NCBI GenBank assembly: GCA_900553005.1 | Contig: USBU01000022.1 | Span: 1-11,810 of the forward strand | DNA length: 11,810 nt | Source: an uncultured Eubacteriales bacterium | GTDB lineage: Bacteria > Bacillota > Clostridia > Christensenellales > Pumilibacteraceae | Reading direction: 5' to 3' | Shown here: one piece after another, positions 1-6,646 of the stretch | Layout of the letters: every line of letters begins with the position of its first letter | Position numbering within the stretch: the stretch's first letter is position 1 | The notes under the pieces: model-generated | The model's database searches: none | What the model was told of the DNA's origin: nothing | The model's input: the letters and a program-made list of their open reading frames with translations, nothing else | Translations under genes and position numbers: made by a program

Positions 1-30
1 TCGGCAGCGTCAGATGTGTATAAGAGACAG
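1..30 (+). other. Nextera read-1 adapter with Tn5 mosaic end (not genomic)
   Basis: Positions 1-11 are the end of the Illumina Nextera read-1 adapter and 12-30 are the exact 19-bp Tn5 mosaic end (AGATGTGTATAAGAGACAG). This is library sequence left in the assembly. Genomic sequence begins at about 31. Confidence 0.98.
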
Positions 31-32
31 AT

Positions 33-800
33 TTATAAGAGGCTTTTCAGCTGACTTATCGAATTTCCGTCCTTATCGCAAACTCTTTCAACAGTAAATG
101 TTTCGGGCGCGATAAGTCTTTGCACGGCAATATAATCGTAAATATAACTGTTGTCGGGATGACGTTTTTCGGCAAGCTCGACCGCTTTATTGATAAGTCT
201 GCCCAAAAGAGAATCTTCGCTCTCGCGGCGCCCTGCAAAATTGAAACGCGGAACACGGCAGGTATCCAGCGTAGCCGCCTCATGATCATAGCGCAAACAT
301 TTCTCAAACGCCGGAATATCAAGATAATGATTGAATTCGTAACCGTGGAAATTCGGCTCCGCGTTCACGCATCCGCCCATAATCAACAGTTTCTGCGCGC
401 CCTTTTTCTCCAAAATTTTTAAGGTAATCGTGCAGGGCCCCAGCGATACCAAGTTCAAAGGAGCATTATCCTCTTCCAGCCAGTCACCGAAGCTTATGAC
501 CGGAAGGCCGGAAACGGCCGGACGCAGAAGATCGCCCATGCCGTCCTCTCCGTGAATACTGGGAAGCTTTGCCCACGGCTGAGCTATACCCCTGGTGTCT
601 ATAATGCGAACGCCTGATAGATCTTTGTTATAAGCGGAAAGCAGCGTCTGCGCGTTACGGAAGGAAACAGAAACCTCGCTGTTTCCTCCGACGGGTATCA
701 CGTCGACAAGGTCTCCCCTGTCCCTTGCGTCAATAAGCGCGACGGTCGCAACCGCGTCGTCCAGACCGTAATCGCATAACAGCGCATAGTGTTTATTCAT
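33..800 (-). CDS. Inosine/uridine-preferring nucleoside hydrolase family protein, short and divergent
   Basis: This 255-aa protein has the nucleoside hydrolase (IUNH) fold. Members cleave the N-glycosidic bond of ribonucleosides and hold Ca2+ with an N-terminal Asp cluster. Visible matches are C-D-Y-G-L-D-D-A at 9-16 (Asp10, Asp14, Asp15), Gly39-Asn40, HGEDGMGD at 83-90, LGPCT at 120-124, MGG at 141-143, EFNHYLD at 155-161, and YDYIAV at 221-226, whose Asp222 matches the distal Ca2+ ligand. Two departures stand out: the first Asp of the usual D-x-D-x-G-x-D-D motif is Leu8, and the His usually just before the distal Asp is Tyr221. Family members are about 310 aa, so the C-terminal 50 or so residues are missing. 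The stop is 2 bp from the adapter, so an end-of-contig error is possible. GGAGGGAAAC precedes the ATG, which overlaps the kinase gene by 8 bp. Family is fairly sure; substrate and activity are not. Confidence 0.8.
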   Translation of the reverse strand: MNKHYALLCDYGLDDAVATVALIDARDRGDLVDVIPVGGNSEVSVSFRNAQTLLSAYNKDLSGVRIIDTRGIAQPWAKLPSIHGEDGMGDLLRPAVSGLPVISFGDWLEEDNAPLNLVSLGPCTITLKILEKKGAQKLLIMGGCVNAEPNFHGYEFNHYLDIPAFEKCLRYDHEAATLDTCRVPRFNFAGRRESEDSLLGRLINKAVELAEKRHPDNSYIYDYIAVQRLIAPETFTVERVCDKDGNSISQLKSLL

Positions 801-2025
801 TGTTTCCCTCCTTCAGCGGAAATCTCAACGTAAAGGTCGAGCCTTGATCAGGCACGCTCTCGGCTTCTATCGTTCCGCACATCATCTCCACGATTGATTT
901 GGCGATAGTAAGTCCCAGGCCGCTGCTGTGCTTATCGCGGTTCCTGGATTTATCGCAGCGATAAAATCTGTCGAAAATATGCGGCAGATCCTCGGCCGAA
1001 ATTCCCTTGCCTTGGTCCGATATCTTTATTTCGGCATATCCGCCGCGTTTAATCGAGGATACCTGTATTTCGGTATCATCCTCCGAATACTTAATAGCGT
1101 TGTCCACTACGGCGCGGACGCACTCGGTAAACATGTTTTTATCCAGCTCGCACACTACGCTGCCCGAGGATGAAAACAAAAACCGACGCGTCTTGCAAAC
1201 CAGCGTATAGCCGTCCATGACCGAAGAAAGTTCCTTGTCGACGTCGACGGGCTCGGTTGAAAACATATATCTGCCTATCTTTGCAAGCAGCAAAAGCTGC
1301 TCGACGATGCGCTGCATGTTCTCCGCCTCGCGCGCAATGCTTTCGATGCTTTCGTTAAGTATTTCCGGATCGTCCTTGCCCCAGCGCATTAAAAGATTTG
1401 AATAACCCTGAATTACGGAAATAGGCGTTTTCAGCTCGTGACTTGCGTCGGAAACAAATTTTTTCTGTCTGTCAAACGACTGCTCGAGATTATCCAGCAT
1501 GGCGTTGATTCTTTCGGTAAGCTCCCGCAGCTCGTCCTGAGAGTCGACGTTGTCCAGCCTTTTTGTAAGATCGTCGCTGCTGATCCCGTCTATCCGCTTT
1601 ATCATCTTTCTTAACGGACTGAGCATATACTGACTGGCCAAGCTGCCGACCGACGCAACGACGGCTATTGAAATGACAATCAGCGCCGCGCTGGTAAGAC
1701 GCAGCTTAAGCATATATTCCCCGGACGGTACGCCTATTGAATCGAGATAACTCTGCACCGACGAAACTATGAAAATATCTATCAAAACCAGCGCGAGCGT
1801 AAACAAAAGCGCATATATGAGCGCAGATTTTGCGGTAATCGGAATTTTGATACGCGCAACTACATATTTAATGCCGCGCCATGCAAGCGTAAAAGGAAAA
1901 AACACGCAGGCTAAAATGCGCTTCCAAAGTTTTTTCTTCTCCGAGCCGCGCCTTTTTTCGTCGCGTATTTCTTCGAGCGTCTTTTCAACTTCCTCGAAAT
2001 TCTTTTCCTCTCTTTTTTCCGACAT
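793..2025 (-). CDS. Two-component sensor histidine kinase (HAMP, HisKA, HATPase)
   Basis: This 410-aa membrane sensor kinase autophosphorylates on His and passes the phosphate to the regulator encoded just upstream. In order it has a charged, probably coiled N-terminal segment (1-35), a hydrophobic stretch at about 37-55, TM1 at about 68-90, an outside loop of only about 20 residues, TM2 at about 112-134, a HAMP domain to about 185, and HisKA with SHELKTPIS at 195-203 (His196). The ATPase follows: N box VVDNAIKYS (307-315, Asn309), G1 DQGKGIS (337-343), F box FDRFYR (351-356) and G2 GLGL (369-372). All catalytic boxes are intact. The minimal loop suggests a signal from within or at the membrane rather than a bound external ligand. 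AGGTAAAGG just before the ATG lies partly in the end of the regulator gene, 5 bp away, so the two are probably coupled. It resembles the ArlS/CssS type, but the stimulus cannot be read from sequence. Confidence 0.95.
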   Translation of the reverse strand: MSEKREEKNFEEVEKTLEEIRDEKRRGSEKKKLWKRILACVFFPFTLAWRGIKYVVARIKIPITAKSALIYALLFTLALVLIDIFIVSSVQSYLDSIGVPSGEYMLKLRLTSAALIVISIAVVASVGSLASQYMLSPLRKMIKRIDGISSDDLTKRLDNVDSQDELRELTERINAMLDNLEQSFDRQKKFVSDASHELKTPISVIQGYSNLLMRWGKDDPEILNESIESIAREAENMQRIVEQLLLLAKIGRYMFSTEPVDVDKELSSVMDGYTLVCKTRRFLFSSSGSVVCELDKNMFTECVRAVVDNAIKYSEDDTEIQVSSIKRGGYAEIKISDQGKGISAEDLPHIFDRFYRCDKSRNRDKHSSGLGLTIAKSIVEMMCGTIEAESVPDQGSTFTLRFPLKEGNNE

Positions 2026-2030
2026 TGCCT

Positions 2031-2684
2031 TTACCTAATCACATAGCCGAAGCCCCTGACCGTCTCAATAAGCTTGATGCCGAAGGCGTCGTCTATCTTA
2101 GCCCTTAAATACCGTATGTAAACGTCCACCACGTTGGTATTGCCGATAAAATCATATCCCCATACGGCGTCGAGGGCTTGCTCGCGGGAAACGACTTTGT
2201 TGCGGTTTTCTATAAGATATACGAGAAGATCAAACTCCTTTTTCGTAAGATCGAGCTCCGTCCCGTCGTAAGCGGCGATATGGGAGCTAACGTCTATCGT
2301 AAGCTTGCCAAGCTCGTACACATGGGTTTTCTTTTTAAGATTCGCCCGGATTCTCGCAAGCAGCTCCTCTATCGCAAACGGCTTTGTCATGTAATCGTTT
2401 GCTCCGATATCAAGCCCCGCAACCTTGTCAACGATCTGGTCGCGCGCGGTAAGTATTATAACGGGAGTATCCTTGGTCTGCCGCAGGCGGCGCAAAATCT
2501 CTATGCCGTTAAGCGAGGGCAGCATGACGTCAAGCACGATTAAATCGAAATCCTCTTCAAGCGCCTTGGCAAGCGCCTCGCGTCCGTCGGATACGATCGT
2601 CGTTTTGTACCCTTCGTGCTCCAGCTCCAACGACACGAATCTTGCGATCTTATACTCGTCCTCTACAATAAGAATATGATACAT
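2031..2684 (-). CDS. OmpR/PhoB-family response regulator
   Basis: This 217-aa regulator has an N-terminal receiver domain (about 1-118) and a C-terminal winged-helix DNA-binding domain (about 125-217). The acidic pocket is Glu8-Asp9-Glu10, the phosphoacceptor is Asp52 in VLDVMLP, the switch Thr is Thr79 in ILTA, and the conserved Lys is Lys101 in TKPF. The C-terminal domain carries the usual LTKKEFDLL, VSREQAL and VDVYIRYLRAKID blocks and ends with TVRGFGYVIR. Length and domain order are normal for the family. It is the partner of the kinase gene 5 bp downstream. The ATG has AGGAG only 3-4 nt upstream, closer than usual. A perfect 8-bp direct repeat lies just upstream at 2701-2720 and could be a binding site for this protein. 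It looks like an ArlR/CssR-type regulator, but the target genes are unknown. Confidence 0.96.
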   Translation of the reverse strand: MYHILIVEDEYKIARFVSLELEHEGYKTTIVSDGREALAKALEEDFDLIVLDVMLPSLNGIEILRRLRQTKDTPVIILTARDQIVDKVAGLDIGANDYMTKPFAIEELLARIRANLKKKTHVYELGKLTIDVSSHIAAYDGTELDLTKKEFDLLVYLIENRNKVVSREQALDAVWGYDFIGNTNVVDVYIRYLRAKIDDAFGIKLIETVRGFGYVIR

Positions 2685-2700
2685 TATCTCCTGTCCTTAC

Positions 2701-2720
2701 CTTAAATAAAATCTTAAATA
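2701..2720 (-). repeat. 8-bp direct repeat upstream of the response regulator (possible operator)
   Basis: Read on the minus strand, TATTTAAG occurs twice with 4 bases (ATTT) between, giving a 12-bp period. It is 17 bp upstream of the response regulator ATG, in the AT-rich 48-bp gap after pyk. Tandem half-sites about 10-12 bp apart are the usual binding layout for OmpR-family regulators, so autoregulation is a reasonable inference. Chance in AT-rich DNA is the alternative. Confidence 0.4.
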
Positions 2721-2732
2721 TATTCCGCCGGC

Positions 2733-4151
2733 TCAGTAATGCACGTTTTCGATGCGCATGGTATTTGAATTGCCCGTTTTGCCCACTTCGGAGCTGCCGG
2801 TCAGCACGACCAGATCTCCCTCCTTGACAAGGCCTGTATTAAGCGCGCACAGCGCGGCGTGCCGAAAAAGCGCGTCCGGAGAGGACTGCACCGCCGACAT
2901 TGTGGGCGCCACTCCCCAGTTGAGCGCAAGCTGATTGTAAACCTTAGGCGAAGTGGTGGCCGCGATTATCACGCATTCCGGCCGGAATCTCGATACTTTT
3001 CTGGCCGTATAGCCCGACTGCGAAACCGTAATTATCGCTTTTGCGCCCAGGTCAAACGCCGCGGCGCAGGTAGAATGCGACACCGCGTCGGTAATATTGG
3101 TCACGCGATGATCGCTCATCTGAAATCTTTTTTTAAAGTTTATACAGCTTTCGGTGCGTTCTGCTATTTTAGCCATCGTCTTGACCGCTTCGACGGGATA
3201 CTTGCCCGCCGCCGTTTCTCCGCTGAGCATAATAGCGCTTGTACCGTCGTAAATTGCGTTGGCCACGTCGCTTATCTCCGCGCGCGTCGGGCGGGGATTG
3301 TAAATCATCGATTCAAGCATCTGCGTGGCCGTAATAACCTTTTTACCGATACGATAACACTGCTTAATAAGCTCCTTCTGAATACTGGGCAGCTCCTCGA
3401 ACGGAATCTCAACTCCCATATCTCCGCGCGCAACCATAATTCCGTCGCTGAGCTCCAATATTTCGGACGCGTTGCTGACGCCCTGACGGTTTTCGATTTT
3501 GGATATAAGCTGTATGTTTTCCCCGCCCGCCAACGCGACGAGATTTTTAACCTGTCTAACGTCGTCAGCGCTTCTCACGAAAGAGAGCGCGATATAATCC
3601 GCGTCCTCGGATATTGCGAATCTTATGTCCTGTCTGTCAATATCGGACAGATAAGGCATATCGATTGCGATACCCGGCAGATTGATGCTTTTGCGGTCGG
3701 TAAGCTCCCCGCCGTCCACTACGGTCGTAAGAATATCCTCGGTGAATACTTCCTCAACCCTTAGCTCTATAAGTCCGTCGTTGATAAGCACCCGATCGCC
3801 CGGCTTTAAATGCTTTGGCAGATCCTTATACGTTACCGAAACGCGAGTCACGTCTCCCTCAACCTCCTTAACGGTCAATGTAAACGGATCTCCCTCGTTC
3901 AGCGTTACGCGGCCTTCCTTAAACGTCCTTATACGAATTTCCGGTCCCTTTGTATCCATCATGATTGCAACCGGCGTATCGAGCTCTGCACGCACGCGCT
4001 TAACCATCTCGATACGGTTTTTATGCTCCTCATAGTCGCCGTGCGACATATTAAGGCGCGCAACATTCATACCGGCGCGAACAAGTTTTTTAAGTACCGA
4101 ATAGTTGTCGGTTGCCGGTCCCAGAGTGCAGACAATCTTTGTTTTCCTCAT
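2733..4151 (-). CDS. pyk: Pyruvate kinase
   Basis: Pyruvate kinase transfers phosphate from phosphoenolpyruvate to ADP to make pyruvate and ATP, the last step of glycolysis in the cytoplasm. The 472-aa protein starts with the family signature KTKIVCTLGPA. It keeps the substrate and metal residues: Arg32 and Asn34 in ARLNMSHG, Asp66-Thr67-Lys68 in MDTKGPEIR, Lys218 and Glu220 in ISKIENRQG, Gly243-Asp244 in VARGDMGVEIP, and Thr276 in TATQMLESM. The inserted B domain spans about 75-165 and the allosteric C domain about 350-472. It lacks the extra C-terminal PEP-utiliser-like domain found in Bacillus enzymes of about 585 aa, so it has the compact length of E. coli PykF. AAAGGAG sits 7 nt before the ATG. 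It lies 79 bp after metA with no convincing terminator or promoter between, so co-transcription with metA is possible. Confidence 0.98.
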   Translation of the reverse strand: MRKTKIVCTLGPATDNYSVLKKLVRAGMNVARLNMSHGDYEEHKNRIEMVKRVRAELDTPVAIMMDTKGPEIRIRTFKEGRVTLNEGDPFTLTVKEVEGDVTRVSVTYKDLPKHLKPGDRVLINDGLIELRVEEVFTEDILTTVVDGGELTDRKSINLPGIAIDMPYLSDIDRQDIRFAISEDADYIALSFVRSADDVRQVKNLVALAGGENIQLISKIENRQGVSNASEILELSDGIMVARGDMGVEIPFEELPSIQKELIKQCYRIGKKVITATQMLESMIYNPRPTRAEISDVANAIYDGTSAIMLSGETAAGKYPVEAVKTMAKIAERTESCINFKKRFQMSDHRVTNITDAVSHSTCAAAFDLGAKAIITVSQSGYTARKVSRFRPECVIIAATTSPKVYNQLALNWGVAPTMSAVQSSPDALFRHAALCALNTGLVKEGDLVVLTGSSEVGKTGNSNTMRIENVHY

Positions 4152-4230
4152 AATAAACTCCTTTCTCCTCTTTTCCCCGTCCGATACAAATCAATGCCGA
4201 CGGCAACGCCGTTATGCGCAGGATAAGAAA

Positions 4231-5154
4231 TCAATCGATTTTTTCAATATCGAAGGGCGTTGCCTGATACACGCAATAGTTAAGCCAGTTGGAAATAAGC
4301 AGCGATTCGTGCGCGCGCCATTTAAGCACGTGCGGCTTGGTCGGATCGTCGTCCTCGAAGTAATGCTTTGGAACGGCCATTTCCATGCCCTTAGCCTTGT
4401 CCCGAAGATACTCCTTTTCCAAAGAATCGGCGTCGTATTCTCCGTGGCCGAACACGAAAACGCGCCTTAAATCCTTGCTTGCGGCCAGATAAACTCCGGC
4501 CTCGTCGCTCTCGGCCAGGACGCTGATATCGCCTACGCCGGCAAATTCCGCCGGAGCAATATCGGTAAACCGCGAATGCGGCGCATAAAAAACATCGTCA
4601 AATCCACGTACAAGCGGATTGGTGCGCTCATACACCCGATGCGGAAAAACACCGAATATTTTTTCGTTTTTCAGCGTCTTGTTAACTCCGTAGTAATAGT
4701 ACATCGCCGCCTGAGCCGCCCAGCAAATATACATGGACGAGTATACGCGATGGCCCGCCCATTCCAAAACGCGTTCAATTTCCGGCCAGTATGCAACCTC
4801 CTTAAAATCCATGCGCTCAACGGGCGCGCCGGTCACAATCAGACCGTCGAATTTTTCGCCGGACGCGCATATCTCGTCAAATGTCTTGTAAAACGACTTA
4901 AGATGAGCCTCCGGAGTATGCTTGGATACATAGCTTGCCGTCGTCAGAAAAACTATTTCCACCTGCAGCGGAGTATTTCCTATAAGCCGCAGAAGCTGAG
5001 TTTCAGTATCTATCTTATTGGGCATAAGATTTAAAACGGCCACGCGCAAAGGACGCACGTCCTGGCTTTCGGCGCGTTCATTCGTCATAACGAAAATATT
5101 TTCGTTTTCCAGAAATTTTCTGGCCGGCAGATCCTTTGAAATCCTTACTGGCAT
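4231..5154 (-). CDS. metA: Homoserine O-acyltransferase (MetA family), predicted acetyl-CoA type
   Basis: MetA acylates homoserine at the first committed step of methionine synthesis, in the cytoplasm. The 307-aa length is normal. The fold is glutamine-amidotransferase-like, and the catalytic residues align two positions after E. coli: Cys144 in MYICWAAQA (E. coli Cys142), and His237 and Glu239 in FGHGEYD (E. coli His235, Glu237). Other family blocks are VLNLMPNKIDTETQ (40-53), TGAPVE (108-113) and KWRAHESLLISNWLNY (278-293). The residue after A-P-V is Glu113, matching Glu111 of Bacillus cereus MetA, which favours acetyl-CoA, where E. coli has Gly and uses succinyl-CoA. I therefore infer homoserine O-acetyltransferase (often called metAA). 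AGGAAAG lies 8 nt before the ATG. A sigma-A promoter about 70 bp upstream drives it, and no SAM riboswitch or T-box is seen in the short leader. Confidence 0.95.
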   Translation of the reverse strand: MPVRISKDLPARKFLENENIFVMTNERAESQDVRPLRVAVLNLMPNKIDTETQLLRLIGNTPLQVEIVFLTTASYVSKHTPEAHLKSFYKTFDEICASGEKFDGLIVTGAPVERMDFKEVAYWPEIERVLEWAGHRVYSSMYICWAAQAAMYYYYGVNKTLKNEKIFGVFPHRVYERTNPLVRGFDDVFYAPHSRFTDIAPAEFAGVGDISVLAESDEAGVYLAASKDLRRVFVFGHGEYDADSLEKEYLRDKAKGMEMAVPKHYFEDDDPTKPHVLKWRAHESLLISNWLNYCVYQATPFDIEKID

Positions 5155-5221
5155 TGTTAATGCTTTCCTCGGTCTCTGATTTATCGGAAGCTTTAATCAA
5201 TAAAAAACATTCCGCATTATA

Positions 5222-5250
5222 AGTATAACCGTTTTCCATTCAATAGTCAA
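5222..5250 (-). promoter_or_regulatory. Sigma-A-type promoter for metA
   Basis: On the minus strand, TTGACT (5250-5245) is followed by exactly 17 bp and then TATACT (5227-5222). Both hexamers differ from the consensus by one base and the spacing is ideal. The start would be near 5214, giving a leader of about 60 nt before the metA ATG. This is too short for a known SAM riboswitch or T-box. Confidence 0.8.
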
Positions 5251-5397
5251 CAAAATTCGATTAAAGCCGCGTTGCGCCGTCAAGCGGGCCGAATGTTTTA
5301 TGTCGCACATCCGGCTCAGCCATCGGCTCATGCGCGGACACGCCGAAGCCGCCGGGCAACAATCGCCGCCGCCCGGAGATAAACGTTTGAATAAGGA
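5251..5397. other. GC-rich intergenic stretch without a recognisable gene
   Basis: The gap between metA and the SpoIIQ-like gene is 316 bp. Its metA-proximal part holds the promoter and leader, and its far end holds a hairpin. This middle part is GC-rich and contains an inverted repeat CCGGGC/GCCCGG (5352-5357 and 5371-5376, 13-nt loop) and an imperfect tandem repeat around GGCTCA near 5311-5330. Short open frames exist on both strands, but none has a ribosome binding site or recognisable product. It could be structured untranslated RNA or decayed sequence. Confidence 0.4.
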
Positions 5398-5427
5398 ATT
5401 GCCGCCTTATATCAATAAAGCGGCAAT
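5398..5427 (-). terminator. 13-bp hairpin after the SpoIIQ-like gene, possible terminator
   Basis: ATTGCCGCCTTAT (5398-5410) pairs with ATAAAGCGGCAAT (5415-5427) around a 4-nt loop, giving 13 pairs with one G-U wobble. It starts about 43 nt past the stop of the SpoIIQ-like gene. No U-tract follows on the minus strand, so it is not a textbook intrinsic terminator. It may protect the mRNA 3' end or terminate weakly. Confidence 0.45.
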
Positions 5428-5470
5428 ATCGGAAAAAAAGGAAAAAGAAGATGAAAAAGCTTGGATTTTA

Positions 5471-6109
5471 TTATTTATTGATTTCTGCGTCTATATATTC
5501 CAAAGGATCAACTATCTCTCCGTTAACGCTGAGCTCCAAATGAACATGAACGTTGTCCGACGCTTCAGTCATCATATTGCCGGCCACTCCGACGGACGAG
5601 CCTAAAGTCACCTCGTCTCCGACCTTGACGGACGCGGAAGCAAGGGACTTGTAAACGGACACAAAACCGTCCTTATGCTCTATAGTTACGACTACGCCCT
5701 CAAGCGTGGTCTCCTCCACCGCGGTAACCTTACCGTCGGCAACCGCCATAACGGGCGCGTTCTCGGCTGCGGCAAAGTCAACGCCCGTATGCGTCTTCCA
5801 CATATTGAGCGAGGGCATATATACAAGAGTGGTAAGAGCCGCCTCTCTGATGACCGTACCGTTTTCAACGGGCAGTCCGAATTTGATCTCGTCGCTGCCG
5901 GTATCGATTACAGGCGGATCCACGGGAGTATTTACCTCGCCGTCGTCAACGGGCGGAACGACCACCGGTACGTCCTTTTTCCCTGAAAAAACCACGGCAA
6001 GCGTCACGGTTACCGCGATAACGACCACGGACGCCACGGCAACCAGCCAGTACATGAGCTTTGTCTTTTTGGGATTTTTAGCCTTTCCCGATCCTGAATA
6101 AGTTTTCAT
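5471..6109 (-). CDS. spoIIQ: SpoIIQ-like membrane-anchored LytM/M23 domain protein
   Basis: SpoIIQ sits in the forespore membrane of sporulating Bacillota and binds SpoIIIAH from the mother cell during engulfment. This 212-aa protein has a basic N-terminus, one TM at about 18-41, a Pro/Val/Asp-rich linker to about 72, and a LytM domain. The stretch LVYMPSLNMWKTHTGVDF resembles clostridial SpoIIQ, and VYKSL...VKVGDEV matches the Bacillus protein closely, including the loss of the His found in the Y-x-H-L motif of ordinary M23 enzymes. The zinc ligands are intact: His107 and Asp111 (HTGVD), and His188 and His190 (HVH). Clostridial SpoIIQ keeps these; B. subtilis SpoIIQ does not. I chose ATG 6107-6109 although GGAGG is 14 nt upstream, because the in-frame TTG at 6149-6151 has no ribosome binding site. 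It lies 80 bp after the small gene below and probably shares its sigma-F promoter. A generic M23 peptidase is the alternative. Confidence 0.72.
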   Translation of the reverse strand: MKTYSGSGKAKNPKKTKLMYWLVAVASVVVIAVTVTLAVVFSGKKDVPVVVPPVDDGEVNTPVDPPVIDTGSDEIKFGLPVENGTVIREAALTTLVYMPSLNMWKTHTGVDFAAAENAPVMAVADGKVTAVEETTLEGVVVTIEHKDGFVSVYKSLASASVKVGDEVTLGSSVGVAGNMMTEASDNVHVHLELSVNGEIVDPLEYIDAEINK

Positions 6110-6189
6110 AAAATTATTTTTAACCTCCGTATCGCTGATTATTGACAGCAAATCGATTTATATACATGCTGAAACGATTTTTTTATTTT

Positions 6190-6600
6190 TCAGTACGCGC
6201 CCTTGAGCAGCGGACTGCCTACAGCCATTTTTCCGCCGGAAACGGCAATCATAACGTTTACGTAACCGAACGAAGTTTTTTCACGGGCGGATATGCGCGG
6301 ACAGTACGCGTAAAATATCGTTATATCTTCAAGCCGCTCGGTATAAAGCACTCTGGCATTCATACTTTCCAAAAGCGTCTCCGCGTCTCTGACTCCGCCC
6401 GGCGTATCGATACGCTCATACGAGCCGCGCGCGTTGAGCGCAGGCACGCCTCCGCACACGATTTCCTTATCTCCCGCACCGAAAACCGTATAAACTCCTT
6501 TGTCGATAAACCCGGGCAAGCCGTTGTCAAACAGCCTGATGCCTATCATAATTAACGCTACGGCTGCAAAAACCGCAATTCTTTTATTGACGACGCTCAA
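6190..6600 (-). CDS. Small membrane-anchored protein of unknown function, in front of the SpoIIQ-like gene
   Basis: I do not recognise this 136-aa protein. It has one N-terminal hydrophobic segment (about 8-24) that would anchor it in the membrane or act as an uncleaved signal, then a predicted outside domain of about 110 residues. This includes the stretches LEDITIFYAYCPRI (90-103) and GYVNVMIAVSGGKMAVGSPLL (112-132), which look like strands. The start is TTG at 6598-6600, and GAGGTGA 4 nt upstream strongly supports it. Its position after a sigma-F-like promoter and before a spoIIQ-like gene suggests a forespore membrane role. In many Bacillota ywmB lies near spoIID and spoIIQ, so a shortened YwmB relative is a weak possibility. 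No catalytic motif is seen. Confidence 0.75.
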   Translation of the reverse strand: MSVVNKRIAVFAAVALIMIGIRLFDNGLPGFIDKGVYTVFGAGDKEIVCGGVPALNARGSYERIDTPGGVRDAETLLESMNARVLYTERLEDITIFYAYCPRISAREKTSFGYVNVMIAVSGGKMAVGSPLLKGAY

Positions 6601-6604
6601 AAAA

Positions 6605-6611
6605 TCACCTC
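6605..6611 (-). promoter_or_regulatory. Ribosome binding site that fixes a TTG start
   Basis: GAGGTGA on the minus strand ends 4 nt before the TTG at 6600-6598. No ATG or GTG in this frame is as well placed, so translation of the small membrane protein very probably begins at TTG. Confidence 0.8.
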
Positions 6612-6646
6612 AATTTAAATCTTTTTGCCGGTAAAAGCGAAGAAAT

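Noticed and set aside
12..30. Tn5-like 19-bp end with an inverted copy at 11762-11780, suggesting a composite transposon
   Set aside because: Both copies are joined to Illumina adapter sequence, so they are library mosaic ends. No transposase is present.
2859..3764. 301-aa open frame on the plus strand
   Set aside because: It lies wholly antisense to pyk, is rich in Arg and His with no recognisable domain, and has no ribosome binding site. It is a shadow of the real gene.
4200..4212. ACGGC/GCCGT hairpin between metA and pyk as a terminator
   Set aside because: The stem is only 5 bp and no U-tract follows, so co-transcription of metA and pyk remains open.
5155..5221. SAM riboswitch or T-box leader for metA
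   Set aside because: The predicted leader is about 60 nt and lacks the conserved S-box core and the T-box sequence.
5300..5605. 101-aa plus-strand frame in the intergenic spacer
   Set aside because: Its second half is antisense to the SpoIIQ-like gene, it has no ribosome binding site, and the lysine-rich part comes from an A-rich run.
6110..6151. Longer SpoIIQ-like protein starting at TTG 6151
   Set aside because: No ribosome binding site precedes the TTG, while GGAGG lies downstream of it, and the ATG gives a normal basic N-terminus before the TM.
6110..6189. Separate sigma-F promoter directly before the SpoIIQ-like gene
   Set aside because: A GTATA occurs near 6163, but the sequence 15-16 bp downstream has no GG-N2-A-N-A element.
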